Positions 6,751 to 14,696 of a stretch of 64,000 nucleotides of DNA are shown piece by piece. Origin of the DNA: JAJISG01 sp964347345 (GTDB taxonomy: Archaea > Thermoplasmatota > Thermoplasmata > RBG-16-68-12 > JAJISG01); NCBI GenBank assembly GCA_964347345.1, contig CAYFYB010000001.1, positions 62,001 to 126,000 of the forward strand, read 5' to 3'. Below the pieces are notes generated by a model. It was given only the letters and a program-made list of their open reading frames with translations, had not been told where the DNA came from and did no database searches. The translations under genes and the position numbers were made by a program. The stretch's first letter is position 1. Each line of letters starts with the position of its first letter.

Positions 6751-7554
6751 TCAGGACCCTAGCCACTTCAGCAGATCCTCCACGCCTTCGACTCCATCGA
6801 CGGAGAAATCACCCGCATCGAAGAGTTCAGCGGGAGTGTCAGCATGATAGACCGCAACTTTGGCCCCTTCAAGAACCCCTTCTCTCACCAGCTTGGATAT
6901 GGCCCTGAAGGCGTCCACGTCGGTGGTATCATCTCCGACATACAAGAGTCGTTTAAGCCCCTTCTCCCTTGCGATGATCTCCAGCGCCCCACCCTTGTCA
7001 AGGGGGTGCTTGGGCCGGACCTGAACAAGCATCTTGCCCTCGGTAATCCTCACTCCTTGAAGATCGAGTCCACGAAGAGCACCTAGGACGGCTTCCCTAG
7101 CCCTCTCAGGTTCAGGGGACCTCCGGTAGTGAATGGCATGGCTGAGCTCCTTGAGTTCCAAGAGGACCCCCTCACCGCGGATGGCGGAACTGAGGATCTC
7201 CTCCAGGCCCTTCATCTTCCGGGCGAGTTCCTCCGGCAGCAGCACTGTCCTCCTCCCGCCCTCAAGGACCTCCAAACCGTGGTTGCCGACGTACGTCACT
7301 GAGGGGATTCCCACGATCCTCTCAAGGGCCGCAGCTGCTCTTCCAGAAATGACAACCACCACACCGTACTTCCCTGCAAGGTTCTCGAGATGGCGGCGGT
7401 TGATCTCCGGGAGGCGAGCCTTTGCTGGTGAATCCACGATATGAGACAGGGTCCCGTCAAAATCCAAGAAGATCCCTGTCGCCTCCGGATGCTCCTTGAA
7501 TGTTCGAAGTCGCTCCAGATTCTCCAGGATATCTGGGGGTTTCGCGATGGTCAC
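6751..7554 (-). CDS. otsB: trehalose-6-phosphate phosphatase (HAD superfamily)
   Basis: Dephosphorylates trehalose 6-phosphate to trehalose. The 267-residue product shows HAD motif I FLDFDGTLS (about 29-37), motif II VVISGRAA, the OtsB cap-domain signature YVGNHGLEV, and motif III/IV LYVGDDTTDVDAF. It starts at GTG 7554. Size is normal for OtsB. It is divergent from the GT4 trehalose synthase-like gene at 7892. No GT20 (OtsA) partner is present in the window, so its substrate would have to be made elsewhere or by the GT4 neighbour. HAD phosphatases of mannosylglycerate or sucrose pathways are alternatives, but the GNHGLE motif favours OtsB. Confidence 0.88.
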   Translation of the reverse strand: MTIAKPPDILENLERLRTFKEHPEATGIFLDFDGTLSHIVDSPAKARLPEINRRHLENLAGKYGVVVVISGRAAAALERIVGIPSVTYVGNHGLEVLEGGRRTVLLPEELARKMKGLEEILSSAIRGEGVLLELKELSHAIHYRRSPEPERAREAVLGALRGLDLQGVRITEGKMLVQVRPKHPLDKGGALEIIAREKGLKRLLYVGDDTTDVDAFRAISKLVREGVLEGAKVAVYHADTPAELFDAGDFSVDGVEGVEDLLKWLGS

Positions 7555-7891
7555 GGTGGGAGCATCACCCTCTTTCCATTAACCTTTACGGGCAAACTGC
7601 GGCGCTTACCTCGGTTCCCCGGCCTAGTCCTTGGGGAGGGAGTCGTTGATGAGCAAACCAGCGCCCAGCTCGCTGCCCTCCAGCATTTCAGCTCCGTGGG
7701 GTTCAGCCTCATGGCGTAGAAGCGCCTTCCCTCGAATCTCAGACATCCGGTAGGGAAGATTCACGCGGAGTCCGAGGTTCCCTGCTACAGTTCCGGGATT
7801 TGTGAAAGCCCTCGAGATCCCATCAAAACGCTTTAAAAGGATTCTCCCAATACGGGCCTCAAACAACAGGGACTGGGTGGGGGCACTCACG
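7555..7891. promoter_or_regulatory. 337-bp divergent intergenic region between otsB and the GT4 gene
   Basis: Contains a plus-strand TATA-like ctttaaaag (about 7831-7839). It would start RNA near 7860 and supports ATG 7892 as the start of the GT4 gene rather than an upstream in-frame start at 7802. A minus-strand ORF (7624-7890) fills much of the region, but its translation resembles no protein and I treat it as spurious. No structured RNA recognised. Confidence 0.4.
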
Positions 7892-9211
7892 ATGAGGTCC
7901 GTCGTACTGCAGGAACGTTTTTTGGATGACTATAAGGGCATCGTGACCGACCAAACCGTTAATGCCCTGAGGGAGGCTGCGGCCCCCCTGGAGGGGAAGA
8001 AGGTCCTCCACATAAATTCGACCTCCTACGGAGGTGGCGTCGCCGAAATCCTCTCCTCCATGGTACCTCTGATGAGGGACCTGGGCATGGACGCCCAATG
8101 GAAGGTCATCGAAGGGGACGAGGAGTTCTTCAGGATCACCAAGACGATCCACAATGGCCTTCAGGGAGGTCAGGTCGTCCTCTCGGAGAAGATGCAAAAC
8201 CATTACATGGAGGTTAACCGCAGGAATGCGGAGGACTTGGAGGATGGCTGGGACTTCGTCATTGTGCACGATCCACAGCCCGCCGCCATACTCGGCCTTC
8301 GGGCGGAAGAACTTGGGAGGAGGGAGGGGAAGTGGATATGGAGGTGTCACATCGACATGTCCACCCCCAACCCTGATTGTCTGGCATTCCTCTCTAGGTT
8401 CATCCCATCCTACGACGCCTCCATCTTCAGTCTGGAGGGCTACATACCACCGGGCATAGGTCTGCGGAGACCAGTTGTCATCCATCCGAGTATAGACCCC
8501 CTGACGGGCAAGAACCGCCCCATGAGCCCCCAGGAAGTGGAGCTCATCGCGCAGCGCTATGGCATCGATCCGTCGAAGCCTACGGTTTGCGCGGTGGCGC
8601 GTTTCGATCCCTGGAAGGACCCGCTCGGCGTCATCGATCTGTACAAGTTCATCAAGGGACAGCCGGGACCGCGCAACAGGCTGCCGAGGTTGCTGCGCCT
8701 CTACAAGGCCGTGAAGAGAGAGGTTCGGGACTTTCAGTTGCTCTTGGTGGCCTCCATGGCCCATGACGACCCGGAGGGTTGGGAGTACTATGAGAAAGCC
8801 CTTAGGAGGGCGGGGGAGGACCCAGACATTTTCTTCCTGACCAACTTGAGAGGCGTGGGAGGGGAGGAGGTGAACGCCTTCCAGAGATTCTCCGATGTGG
8901 CCGTCATGAGATCAATTCGTGAGGGTTTCGGTCTCACGGTGTCAGAGGCCCTCTGGAAGAGGGTGCCGGTGGTGGGTTCTCGTGTCGGAGGTATTCCGCT
9001 GCAGGTTCTCGACGGTGAAACAGGCTTCCTGACGGAGGATGCCCAGACGGCAGCGGAAAGGATAATCCGGTTGATAACGGACGAAGGTCTCAGGCGACGG
9101 ATGGGGGAAGCTGGCAGGGCCCATGTCAAGGGGCGATTCCTCACCACGAGGCACCTGAGGGACTACGTCGACCTGATGGCAGGCCTCTCTCAGCTAGGAC
9201 CAACCGAATAA
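7892..9211 (+). CDS. treT: GT4 trehalose synthase-like glycosyltransferase (TreT type)
   Basis: GT-B fold glycosyltransferase. TreT couples a nucleotide-glucose donor to glucose to give trehalose. The 439-residue product has the N-terminal loop INSTSYGGGVAEIL (residues about 40-53), the TreT-like acceptor domain (VIEGDEEFFRITKTIHNGLQG), and CHIDMSTPNP. The C-terminal donor domain carries ARFDPWKDP and the E-x7-E retaining motif in EGFGLTVSEA. The in-frame region before ATG 7892 overlaps the promoter and is excluded. The convergence of this gene and otsB on trehalose is clear, but a TreT does not need OtsB. The enzyme could use glucose 6-phosphate and make trehalose 6-phosphate instead (inference). 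Confidence 0.85.
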   Translation: MRSVVLQERFLDDYKGIVTDQTVNALREAAAPLEGKKVLHINSTSYGGGVAEILSSMVPLMRDLGMDAQWKVIEGDEEFFRITKTIHNGLQGGQVVLSEKMQNHYMEVNRRNAEDLEDGWDFVIVHDPQPAAILGLRAEELGRREGKWIWRCHIDMSTPNPDCLAFLSRFIPSYDASIFSLEGYIPPGIGLRRPVVIHPSIDPLTGKNRPMSPQEVELIAQRYGIDPSKPTVCAVARFDPWKDPLGVIDLYKFIKGQPGPRNRLPRLLRLYKAVKREVRDFQLLLVASMAHDDPEGWEYYEKALRRAGEDPDIFFLTNLRGVGGEEVNAFQRFSDVAVMRSIREGFGLTVSEALWKRVPVVGSRVGGIPLQVLDGETGFLTEDAQTAAERIIRLITDEGLRRRMGEAGRAHVKGRFLTTRHLRDYVDLMAGLSQLGPTE

Positions 9212-9262
9212 TCTATTTACGCCCCGACCGCCTTTTCTAGCTGCAACTCCGGAGGTGTTCTA

Positions 9263-9901
9263 TTGAAGTTCATTGACGTGAGCATGGCCCTAGGGCCCGA
9301 TACGCCCGTCTACCCCGGTGACAGCCCCTTCTCAAAGTTAGATCTCAGGAGAATGGAAGGAGGAGACAGCCTGAATCTCTCTGAGTTGAGGATGGGGGCC
9401 CATACGGGGACCCATGTGGATGCCCCCGTCCACTTCATCCGCGGGGGGAAGGGAATTGGCGACCTGCCGGCGGCTGCCTTCTCAGGGCCCGCGACGGTTC
9501 TCGACCTGAGCCACGTGGTATCCTCCATCGACGGAGAGGATGTCGCTCAATCTCAGATTCGAAAGGGGGATATTGTACTGCTGAGGACGAGGAACTCAGA
9601 TAGACTGGGCCCCGTCTTCTTCGAGGATTACGTTTACCTCTCTGAGGCGGGCGCCCGGCACCTCGTGAACCAGGGAGTGAAGGCCGTCGGGATAGACTAC
9701 CTATCCATCGAGGGTTTCCGCGTCCGCGGTTTCCCCGTACACCGTCTCCTCCTAGAGAAGGGAATCGGCATCATCGAGGGTCTTGATCTGTCCAAAGTGA
9801 ACCCTGGTCGATACTGGTTCATCTGCCTGCCCCTGAAGGTCGCCGAGGGAGACGGTGCTCCAGCCAGGGCGGTTCTGGTGGAGGACTGGGCTGGTGTGTA
9901 G
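9263..9901 (+). CDS. cyclase-family metal-dependent hydrolase (kynurenine formamidase-like)
   Basis: Product of 212 residues with the family signature HTGTHVDAPVHF (about residues 47-58), which supplies metal ligands, preceded by TPVYPGD and followed by GVKAVGIDYLSIE. Members hydrolyse N-formylkynurenine, isatin or other amides and lactones in the cytosol. The start is TTG 9263, chosen because GGAGGTG sits 6 nt upstream and the protein begins KFIDVSMALGPDTPVYPGD as in homologues. It lies 51 bp after the GT4 gene and overlaps the next PRC-barrel gene, so it is probably an operon member. A role as sugar lactonase in the neighbouring glucose pathway is conceivable but not shown by the sequence. 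Confidence 0.82.
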   Translation: MKFIDVSMALGPDTPVYPGDSPFSKLDLRRMEGGDSLNLSELRMGAHTGTHVDAPVHFIRGGKGIGDLPAAAFSGPATVLDLSHVVSSIDGEDVAQSQIRKGDIVLLRTRNSDRLGPVFFEDYVYLSEAGARHLVNQGVKAVGIDYLSIEGFRVRGFPVHRLLLEKGIGIIEGLDLSKVNPGRYWFICLPLKVAEGDGAPARAVLVEDWAGV

Positions 9902-10160
9902 GCTTTATCTAGCTGAGGGCCCTTCGCCAAGTGGGGAGAGAGCAATCAACCCAGAGCATTGCCTCGGCAAGAAGGTCTTCACACCTGAAGGGGAGTGCCT
10001 AGGAGAGGTCCTGGACGTTAGCCTGTACAGCTTCTCCCGAGTCAAACAGATCTTGGTGGAGACGGAGAAGGGAGTCAGAAACATCGACTGGGACCTTGTA
10101 TCAAGGATCGAGCCCGACAGAATCCTTCTGAGACGGTGGGAAGCCGTCAACGAGTGGTGA
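9894..10160 (+). CDS. PRC-barrel domain protein
   Basis: Product of 88 residues if started at GTG 9894, which overlaps the cyclase stop. No ATG is available, and a longer ORF from GTG 9855 also exists. Residues from about 20 on form one PRC-barrel: LGKKVFTPEGECLGEVLDV, then VKQILVETEKG and IDWDLVSRIEPDRILLR. Small archaeal PRC-barrel proteins are common and include CdpB-type cell-division proteins, but most are uncharacterised. The acidic strand pattern fits a protein-interaction module. The 3' end overlaps the convergent GH15 gene by 14 bp. Confidence 0.7.
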   Translation: MCRLYLAEGPSPSGERAINPEHCLGKKVFTPEGECLGEVLDVSLYSFSRVKQILVETEKGVRNIDWDLVSRIEPDRILLRRWEAVNEW

Positions 10161-12006
10161 GGCCCTCCATCTTCGCCAAGGAGATGACTGCGTCCACATA
10201 GGTGGCATGGCTCCATACCAGCGGGACCACCGATATGGGCTCCCCAGTGTCCGCCCTGATTTGCTCCGGTAACATCAGGGTCGATGTGGCCCGGTCAGCG
10301 CACCACTCTATCAGCTCCATGGCCTTGTCCCGCTGATCCAACTTGAGGTACGCGTCCGCAAGCCACAGGGTGCATATGATCCAGGGATTATCTCGGCCGT
10401 AGTAGCGGTCCCCCTCATACCTGGCCATACCTCCGTGCTCAGGGGACCAAAGGGACTTCCTGAGGTTCTCCACCAGGCTCCTGGTTCGAGGATCCTCCAA
10501 GGGGAGGATCCCGTACCTTATGGTGAAGAGCGTGCTGGAATCCGCCGCCTTCGCCTCGGGTCTGATGCTCTTTTTGAAGAGGCCCCTTTCGTCGTCCCAC
10601 ATGTGCTTCAGGATGGCTTCTCTTACCCTCTCTGCCGAAGCCCCCCAGGCCCCCAGGCTCTTGCCAAGTTGCGCCGATATCGACTCTGCGTCAAGGAGCC
10701 CCTGGGCCACCGTGGCCGCCGAGTAGCAGTTGATGGACTTCGTTTCCTCCCAGAGGTCGAAGGATGGGAGTGGGAGCGATGTCGCCCTGTCAAGGAAGGA
10801 GGCCAGGAAGCTCGCTGCCCTTCGCACCATCGGCCACATGTCCAACAGAAACTCCATGTCTTTGTGAACGTTGAAGTGATGCCAGGTGGCCGTTATCACT
10901 GAGGCCGTCTGATCGATCTGCAGGAAAGGCGGTGGATGCCAGGTGGCGCCTCGGGTCCCGTCTGGAAAATGACGGTGGAAGAAGTGGCCCTCCTCCTCTT
11001 GGCTGTTGCTGGCGAATACCAGGAACTTGTGGGCGCTCTCATACAGCCCGGCCCTGTCCATGGCCATGGATATGTAGGCCCCGTCCCTCCACCAGTTGTA
11101 GTTGTAGGTGTCCCCCGTGGGCATCAGGCTGCTCACATCGGGGGATGCGATGATGCTCCCGTTCAGGTTCCAGCAGTTCCTGAGAACGAAGAGGGATCGG
11201 TCGTAGACGGACCTGGCCCTGGCGCTGAGGTCCTCCGGCAAATCTATCCTCTTGCCTTCGAACCACGAACGCCAGAAGTCCACCGTCTCCCGCTCCCTGT
11301 ACTCCACCGCTTCCTCCTTGAGGCTTCTGTAGATCTCGTTGACCGTCCTCCTGGAGTCAGCCATCAGCGTGAGGAGCCATACGGCTGCAGAGGATCTCCC
11401 GCTAAGGTTCACGTTCCATTGCACCACGGAGTCTGTGGCCCCGTGGGAAATCGTGTTTCCCTGGAGCGCACCGTCCTCGGCGTCGACGTAGCTACCCTGG
11501 TAGCCCTTCAGCGTATGCTCCCCGCACGTGAAGCCGTCGAACCCTGGCTCGCCCCAGAGCTGTAGATAGTAGTCCCTCTTGTAGTGCACGATGGCGTTCT
11601 GAGACTTGTCCCAGTAGCATGTATCCTGGTACAGGGACTCAGCGATGCTCATGCTCTGGTACTGGAAGAGCTTCAACTCCCTCGAGCGGTCCTTCATGTT
11701 CTTCGCAGAGTACTGGCGGAGCAGCAAGTTGCGGTCTGGATGGACCATGTCCCTGGTGCGAATCTCGAGGTCGTGTCCTCGGGCCAGGGACCATCCAACA
11801 TTGGTGCGCTCCTCATAGCCCTGCTCGATCTCCCATCCCTCACCGCCTATCCAGGAGAGCTCGCCCTCATCTGCCTCGAATATCCCCCGCCTGCATTCCA
11901 AGAGATGCTGGAACTGGCCTGCATAGGGGTAGTACAGGTAGACCCAATCGCCCTTCTCATTGACGGCTAGTAGAACCCTGGAGTTGCCCGTCAGTAAGGT
12001 GATCAT
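10147..12006 (-). CDS. glycoside hydrolase family 15 (glucoamylase/trehalase)
   Basis: Product of 619 residues. An N-terminal beta-sandwich (about 1-250) is followed by an (alpha/alpha)6 barrel. The barrel shows YNYNWWRDGAY, the general acid motif FDLWEETKS (about residue 410), and LPEQI (near 585) carrying the catalytic base, all GH15 hallmarks. Some Thermoplasma GH15 enzymes have been characterised as trehalases. Here the gene sits between trehalose-synthesis genes and glucose dehydrogenase, so release of glucose from trehalose is a reasonable inference, with glucoamylase activity the alternative. ATG 12006 is preferred to ATG 12036 because GGAGGA lies about 10 nt before it at the stop of the upstream glucose dehydrogenase gene. 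No signal peptide is seen, so it is cytosolic. Confidence 0.88.
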   Translation of the reverse strand: MITLLTGNSRVLLAVNEKGDWVYLYYPYAGQFQHLLECRRGIFEADEGELSWIGGEGWEIEQGYEERTNVGWSLARGHDLEIRTRDMVHPDRNLLLRQYSAKNMKDRSRELKLFQYQSMSIAESLYQDTCYWDKSQNAIVHYKRDYYLQLWGEPGFDGFTCGEHTLKGYQGSYVDAEDGALQGNTISHGATDSVVQWNVNLSGRSSAAVWLLTLMADSRRTVNEIYRSLKEEAVEYRERETVDFWRSWFEGKRIDLPEDLSARARSVYDRSLFVLRNCWNLNGSIIASPDVSSLMPTGDTYNYNWWRDGAYISMAMDRAGLYESAHKFLVFASNSQEEEGHFFHRHFPDGTRGATWHPPPFLQIDQTASVITATWHHFNVHKDMEFLLDMWPMVRRAASFLASFLDRATSLPLPSFDLWEETKSINCYSAATVAQGLLDAESISAQLGKSLGAWGASAERVREAILKHMWDDERGLFKKSIRPEAKAADSSTLFTIRYGILPLEDPRTRSLVENLRKSLWSPEHGGMARYEGDRYYGRDNPWIICTLWLADAYLKLDQRDKAMELIEWCADRATSTLMLPEQIRADTGEPISVVPLVWSHATYVDAVISLAKMEGLTTR

Positions 12007-12016
12007 GTCGCCAGTC

Positions 12017-13111
12017 TCAATCCTCCTCCCAAACAAGGGTATGCTTCACTGCGTCCTTACCGTCCTCCTGGAAGGCAGACTCGAACTCCTGCCAAGGATG
12101 TCGGTGGCTGATGACGCCCTTCAGCTCTCCGGGATACATCTCCAAGAGCTCCCTCAGGTAGCCATGGGCCTCTCGAAAGTGAGTGGCATTCGAGTTCACA
12201 CAGCCGAATACCACCTGGTTTTCCAGCACCATCTCCTTCACAATCTTCGCGGCCTTTACCTCCACCGTCACACTCTTGCCGGGCACGCCTAGGAGGACCA
12301 TGATGCCATTGGTGCCCAAAGCGGGAGTCAGATTGAAGGGGACGCGGGCGGCCCCCGTAGCTTCCACGATGACGTCGAACCCGTCGAGGTCCTCGGCCAA
12401 TACAAGGGGATCGACCTCCCTCGAGTTGAGATGGTGGGCCCCCGTGCCCCGGATGAGCCTCGCTTTCGCGGAGTCGTCAGGGGACCTGTCCATAGTGATG
12501 ACCTCCGCCCCCAACAGTCTCAACAGGAAGGTAGCCATAAGGCCGAGGGAGCCAGAACCCGCTACCAATGCCTTCTTCTCCCCCAGACTCTCCTCCTCCC
12601 GCCACGGCATCCTCTCCTGTATCTTCAGCACCTGGTCTATGGCCTTGACGGCAATACTCGTGGGCTCCGTCAGAACCGCCACCTCTCGGATGTCTGGAGA
12701 AAGCCCGACGACGTACTCCTCGGTTTCCACAAAGACGGGGGACATGAAACCATGGAGTCCCTTGATTCCGCGTTCTTTGAAGAGGCCTGTGAAGCAGAAA
12801 TCGCTCTGGCCGGATTTGCACGGCTTGCAGATGCCGCACCCTCGGCGTACCGTTGGATTCACCAGGTCGCCCGGACCCAGCTCGCACCCCTTCGGGACCT
12901 CCACAACCATGGCCAGGGCTTCGTGACCTAGCGTTAGGTACTTCTCTCCCGCGGGCGGAGTGCCGTACTCCCCTCTGGCAATCTCGAAGTCGGTGCCATC
13001 GATCCCCACCTCCAGGGTCCTTAGCAGGAGTTCTTCAGCCCCCCGCTCTGGCTCTGGCCCTCTGATGAGCCTGACGCCAGGCTTCGGGGGTTCGACCACT
13101 ATCCGGTCCAT
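12017..13111 (-). CDS. gdh: glucose 1-dehydrogenase (zinc-dependent MDR family, archaeal type)
   Basis: Oxidises glucose to gluconolactone with NAD(P), the first step of the archaeal Entner-Doudoroff pathways. The 364-residue product has the catalytic zinc region GIDGTDFE...GHEAL. Asp38 stands where many alcohol dehydrogenases use Cys, as in the haloarchaeal enzyme, with His63 and Glu64 following. The structural zinc lobe has four cysteines (CGICKPCKSGQSDFC), and Glu149 lies in LTEPTS. The Rossmann glycine motif is GSGSLGLMA. It starts at ATG 13111 with a TATA-like gggttaattc about 28 bp upstream (leaderless). GH15 follows 10 bp after its stop. A related sugar or alcohol dehydrogenase cannot be excluded. 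Confidence 0.9.
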   Translation of the reverse strand: MDRIVVEPPKPGVRLIRGPEPERGAEELLLRTLEVGIDGTDFEIARGEYGTPPAGEKYLTLGHEALAMVVEVPKGCELGPGDLVNPTVRRGCGICKPCKSGQSDFCFTGLFKERGIKGLHGFMSPVFVETEEYVVGLSPDIREVAVLTEPTSIAVKAIDQVLKIQERMPWREEESLGEKKALVAGSGSLGLMATFLLRLLGAEVITMDRSPDDSAKARLIRGTGAHHLNSREVDPLVLAEDLDGFDVIVEATGAARVPFNLTPALGTNGIMVLLGVPGKSVTVEVKAAKIVKEMVLENQVVFGCVNSNATHFREAHGYLRELLEMYPGELKGVISHRHPWQEFESAFQEDGKDAVKHTLVWEED

Positions 13112-13220
13112 CAGACCCTTACCACCACCGTCCCAGAATTAACCCTTTCCCCGTGGTTTTGGGACTAGGTACCAGGGTTTCGGGTCAACGATATATACGT
13201 AACCCCCGCTAGTTGGCCTG
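13112..13220. promoter_or_regulatory. divergent promoter region, glucose dehydrogenase / aldehyde dehydrogenase
   Basis: The 109-bp gap carries two back-to-back promoters. On the minus strand, gggttaattc (about 13137-13146) serves glucose dehydrogenase. On the plus strand, gatatata (13190-13197) lies about 27 bp before ALDH ATG 13221. Both predict leaderless transcripts. No clear shared operator was found. Confidence 0.55.
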
Positions 13221-14696
13221 ATGGCGCAGAAGGTTTTCATCGACGGCGAATGGGTGGAGAGCGAGTCCGGCGAGTATCTCGAGGTGCAGAATCCGGCTAC
13301 TGAGGAGCTGGTTGACCGAGTCCCATGGTGCACCCGGGAGGACGCCAGGCGGGCACTGGAGGCCGCCAATGCGGCTCAGGAGCCATGGGCAGCGGTCCCT
13401 GCCGCCCAGCGAGCGAAGCTCGTCTGGAAGATGGCCGACCTCATCGAGAGGGAGAAGGAGAGGCTGGCCAAGGTCTTGACAGCGGAGGAGGGTAAGCCTC
13501 TCAAGGAGGCCCGGGACGACGTCCAAGGGGCGGTGGAGTACTGTCGCTACTATGCCGGCCTGGCGAGGCAGGTCGAGGGCAGTGTCCTTCCAGGCGAGGC
13601 TCCGGACAGGACCATCATGATGCTGAAGGTGCCTGTAGGTGTCGTGGTGGGAATCACCCCGTGGAATTTCCCCGCGGCCATGGTGACCCGAAAGATGGCT
13701 CCCGCCCTCGTTGCCGGCGACAGTGTGGTCCTGAAGCCATCCTCTTATACTCCCATAACAGCCATCGAGATCCTCAAGCTAGCGGAGAAGGCAGGCGTTC
13801 CGAAAGGCCTGGTCAACCTCGTCACGGGACCCGGCAGCACCGTGGGGGACGAGCTTGTAAGGAATCCAATGACCCAGATGGTGACCATGACTGGGTCCGT
13901 GGAGACCGGCCAGCGGATTATGGAGGCCGCCAGCGGAAACCTCACCCAGCTCGTCCTGGAACTCGGCGGAAAGGCGCCCTTCATCGTATGGAAGGATGCC
14001 GACCTCGAGTGGGCCGTGAGGAGCGCCCTGTGGGCCAGGTACTGGAACGCGGGACAGACCTGCATATGCAACGAGAGGACCTACGTGCAGGATGAGGTCT
14101 ACGACCGCTTCAGGAAGAAGTATGTGGCCGCTGTTCAGAGCCTCAGGGTCGGCGACCCCACGAGGTCCGGCGTTGACATGGGCCCGTTGGTGGCGAAGGA
14201 GCAGGTGGAGAAGGTGGAGAGCTCCGTCAAGCGGGCCGTGGAGGAAGGCGCGAAGCTGCTGGTGGGAGGCACCAGGCCTACCGGTCCGGGCTTTGATCGA
14301 GGCCACTGGTTCTCTCCCACCGTTCTGGAGGACGTGGAGCAGGACATGGAGATAGTCCAGAAGGAGATATTCGGCCCCGTCACCCCCCTGAGGAGCTTCG
14401 AAAGCCTGGACGAAGTCATCAGGTATGCCAACGATTCGGAGTATGGTCTGGCCAGCTACATGTTCACCCGGGACGTGAACGCCGCAATGAAGGCGGCCCA
14501 CATGTTGAGATTTGGAGAAACCTACATAAACCAGGTCGGACCGGAGACCGTTCACGGGTACCACGCGGGTTTCAGGAAGTCCGGGATCGGCGGCGACGGC
14601 TCAAAGTATGGGTTCGACCACTACTTCCACATCAAGACAGTCTACTTGGACTACAGCGAGAAGCCCGAAGCGCCCTACATCTTCCCCTACAGCTAG
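13221..14696 (+). CDS. NAD(P)-dependent aldehyde dehydrogenase, candidate glyceraldehyde dehydrogenase
   Basis: Product of 491 residues, the usual ALDH length. It has the oxyanion Asn149 in TPWNF, cofactor Lys172 in LKPSSYTP, general base Glu247 in LELGGKAP and the catalytic Cys281 in NAGQTCICNERTYV. The lactaldehyde/succinate-semialdehyde-like pattern resembles the glyceraldehyde dehydrogenase of Thermoplasma, which converts glyceraldehyde to glycerate in the non-phosphorylative Entner-Doudoroff route. Neighbouring glucose dehydrogenase, KDG aldolase-like and glycerate kinase genes support that role. The substrate is otherwise uncertain. Transcription is divergent from glucose dehydrogenase. 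Its stop overlaps the convergent dehydratase stop by 4 bp. Confidence 0.88.
   Translation: MAQKVFIDGEWVESESGEYLEVQNPATEELVDRVPWCTREDARRALEAANAAQEPWAAVPAAQRAKLVWKMADLIEREKERLAKVLTAEEGKPLKEARDDVQGAVEYCRYYAGLARQVEGSVLPGEAPDRTIMMLKVPVGVVVGITPWNFPAAMVTRKMAPALVAGDSVVLKPSSYTPITAIEILKLAEKAGVPKGLVNLVTGPGSTVGDELVRNPMTQMVTMTGSVETGQRIMEAASGNLTQLVLELGGKAPFIVWKDADLEWAVRSALWARYWNAGQTCICNERTYVQDEVYDRFRKKYVAAVQSLRVGDPTRSGVDMGPLVAKEQVEKVESSVKRAVEEGAKLLVGGTRPTGPGFDRGHWFSPTVLEDVEQDMEIVQKEIFGPVTPLRSFESLDEVIRYANDSEYGLASYMFTRDVNAAMKAAHMLRFGETYINQVGPETVHGYHAGFRKSGIGGDGSKYGFDHYFHIKTVYLDYSEKPEAPYIFPYS

Noticed and set aside
7624..7890. Minus-strand 88-residue ORF between otsB and the GT4 gene
   Set aside because: It overlaps the likely promoter of the GT4 gene, has no family signature and no promoter of its own.
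10435..11970. Several plus-strand ORFs opposite the GH15 gene
   Set aside because: They mirror the codon pattern of GH15 on the other strand and have unnatural composition rich in Pro, Gly, Arg and Ser.
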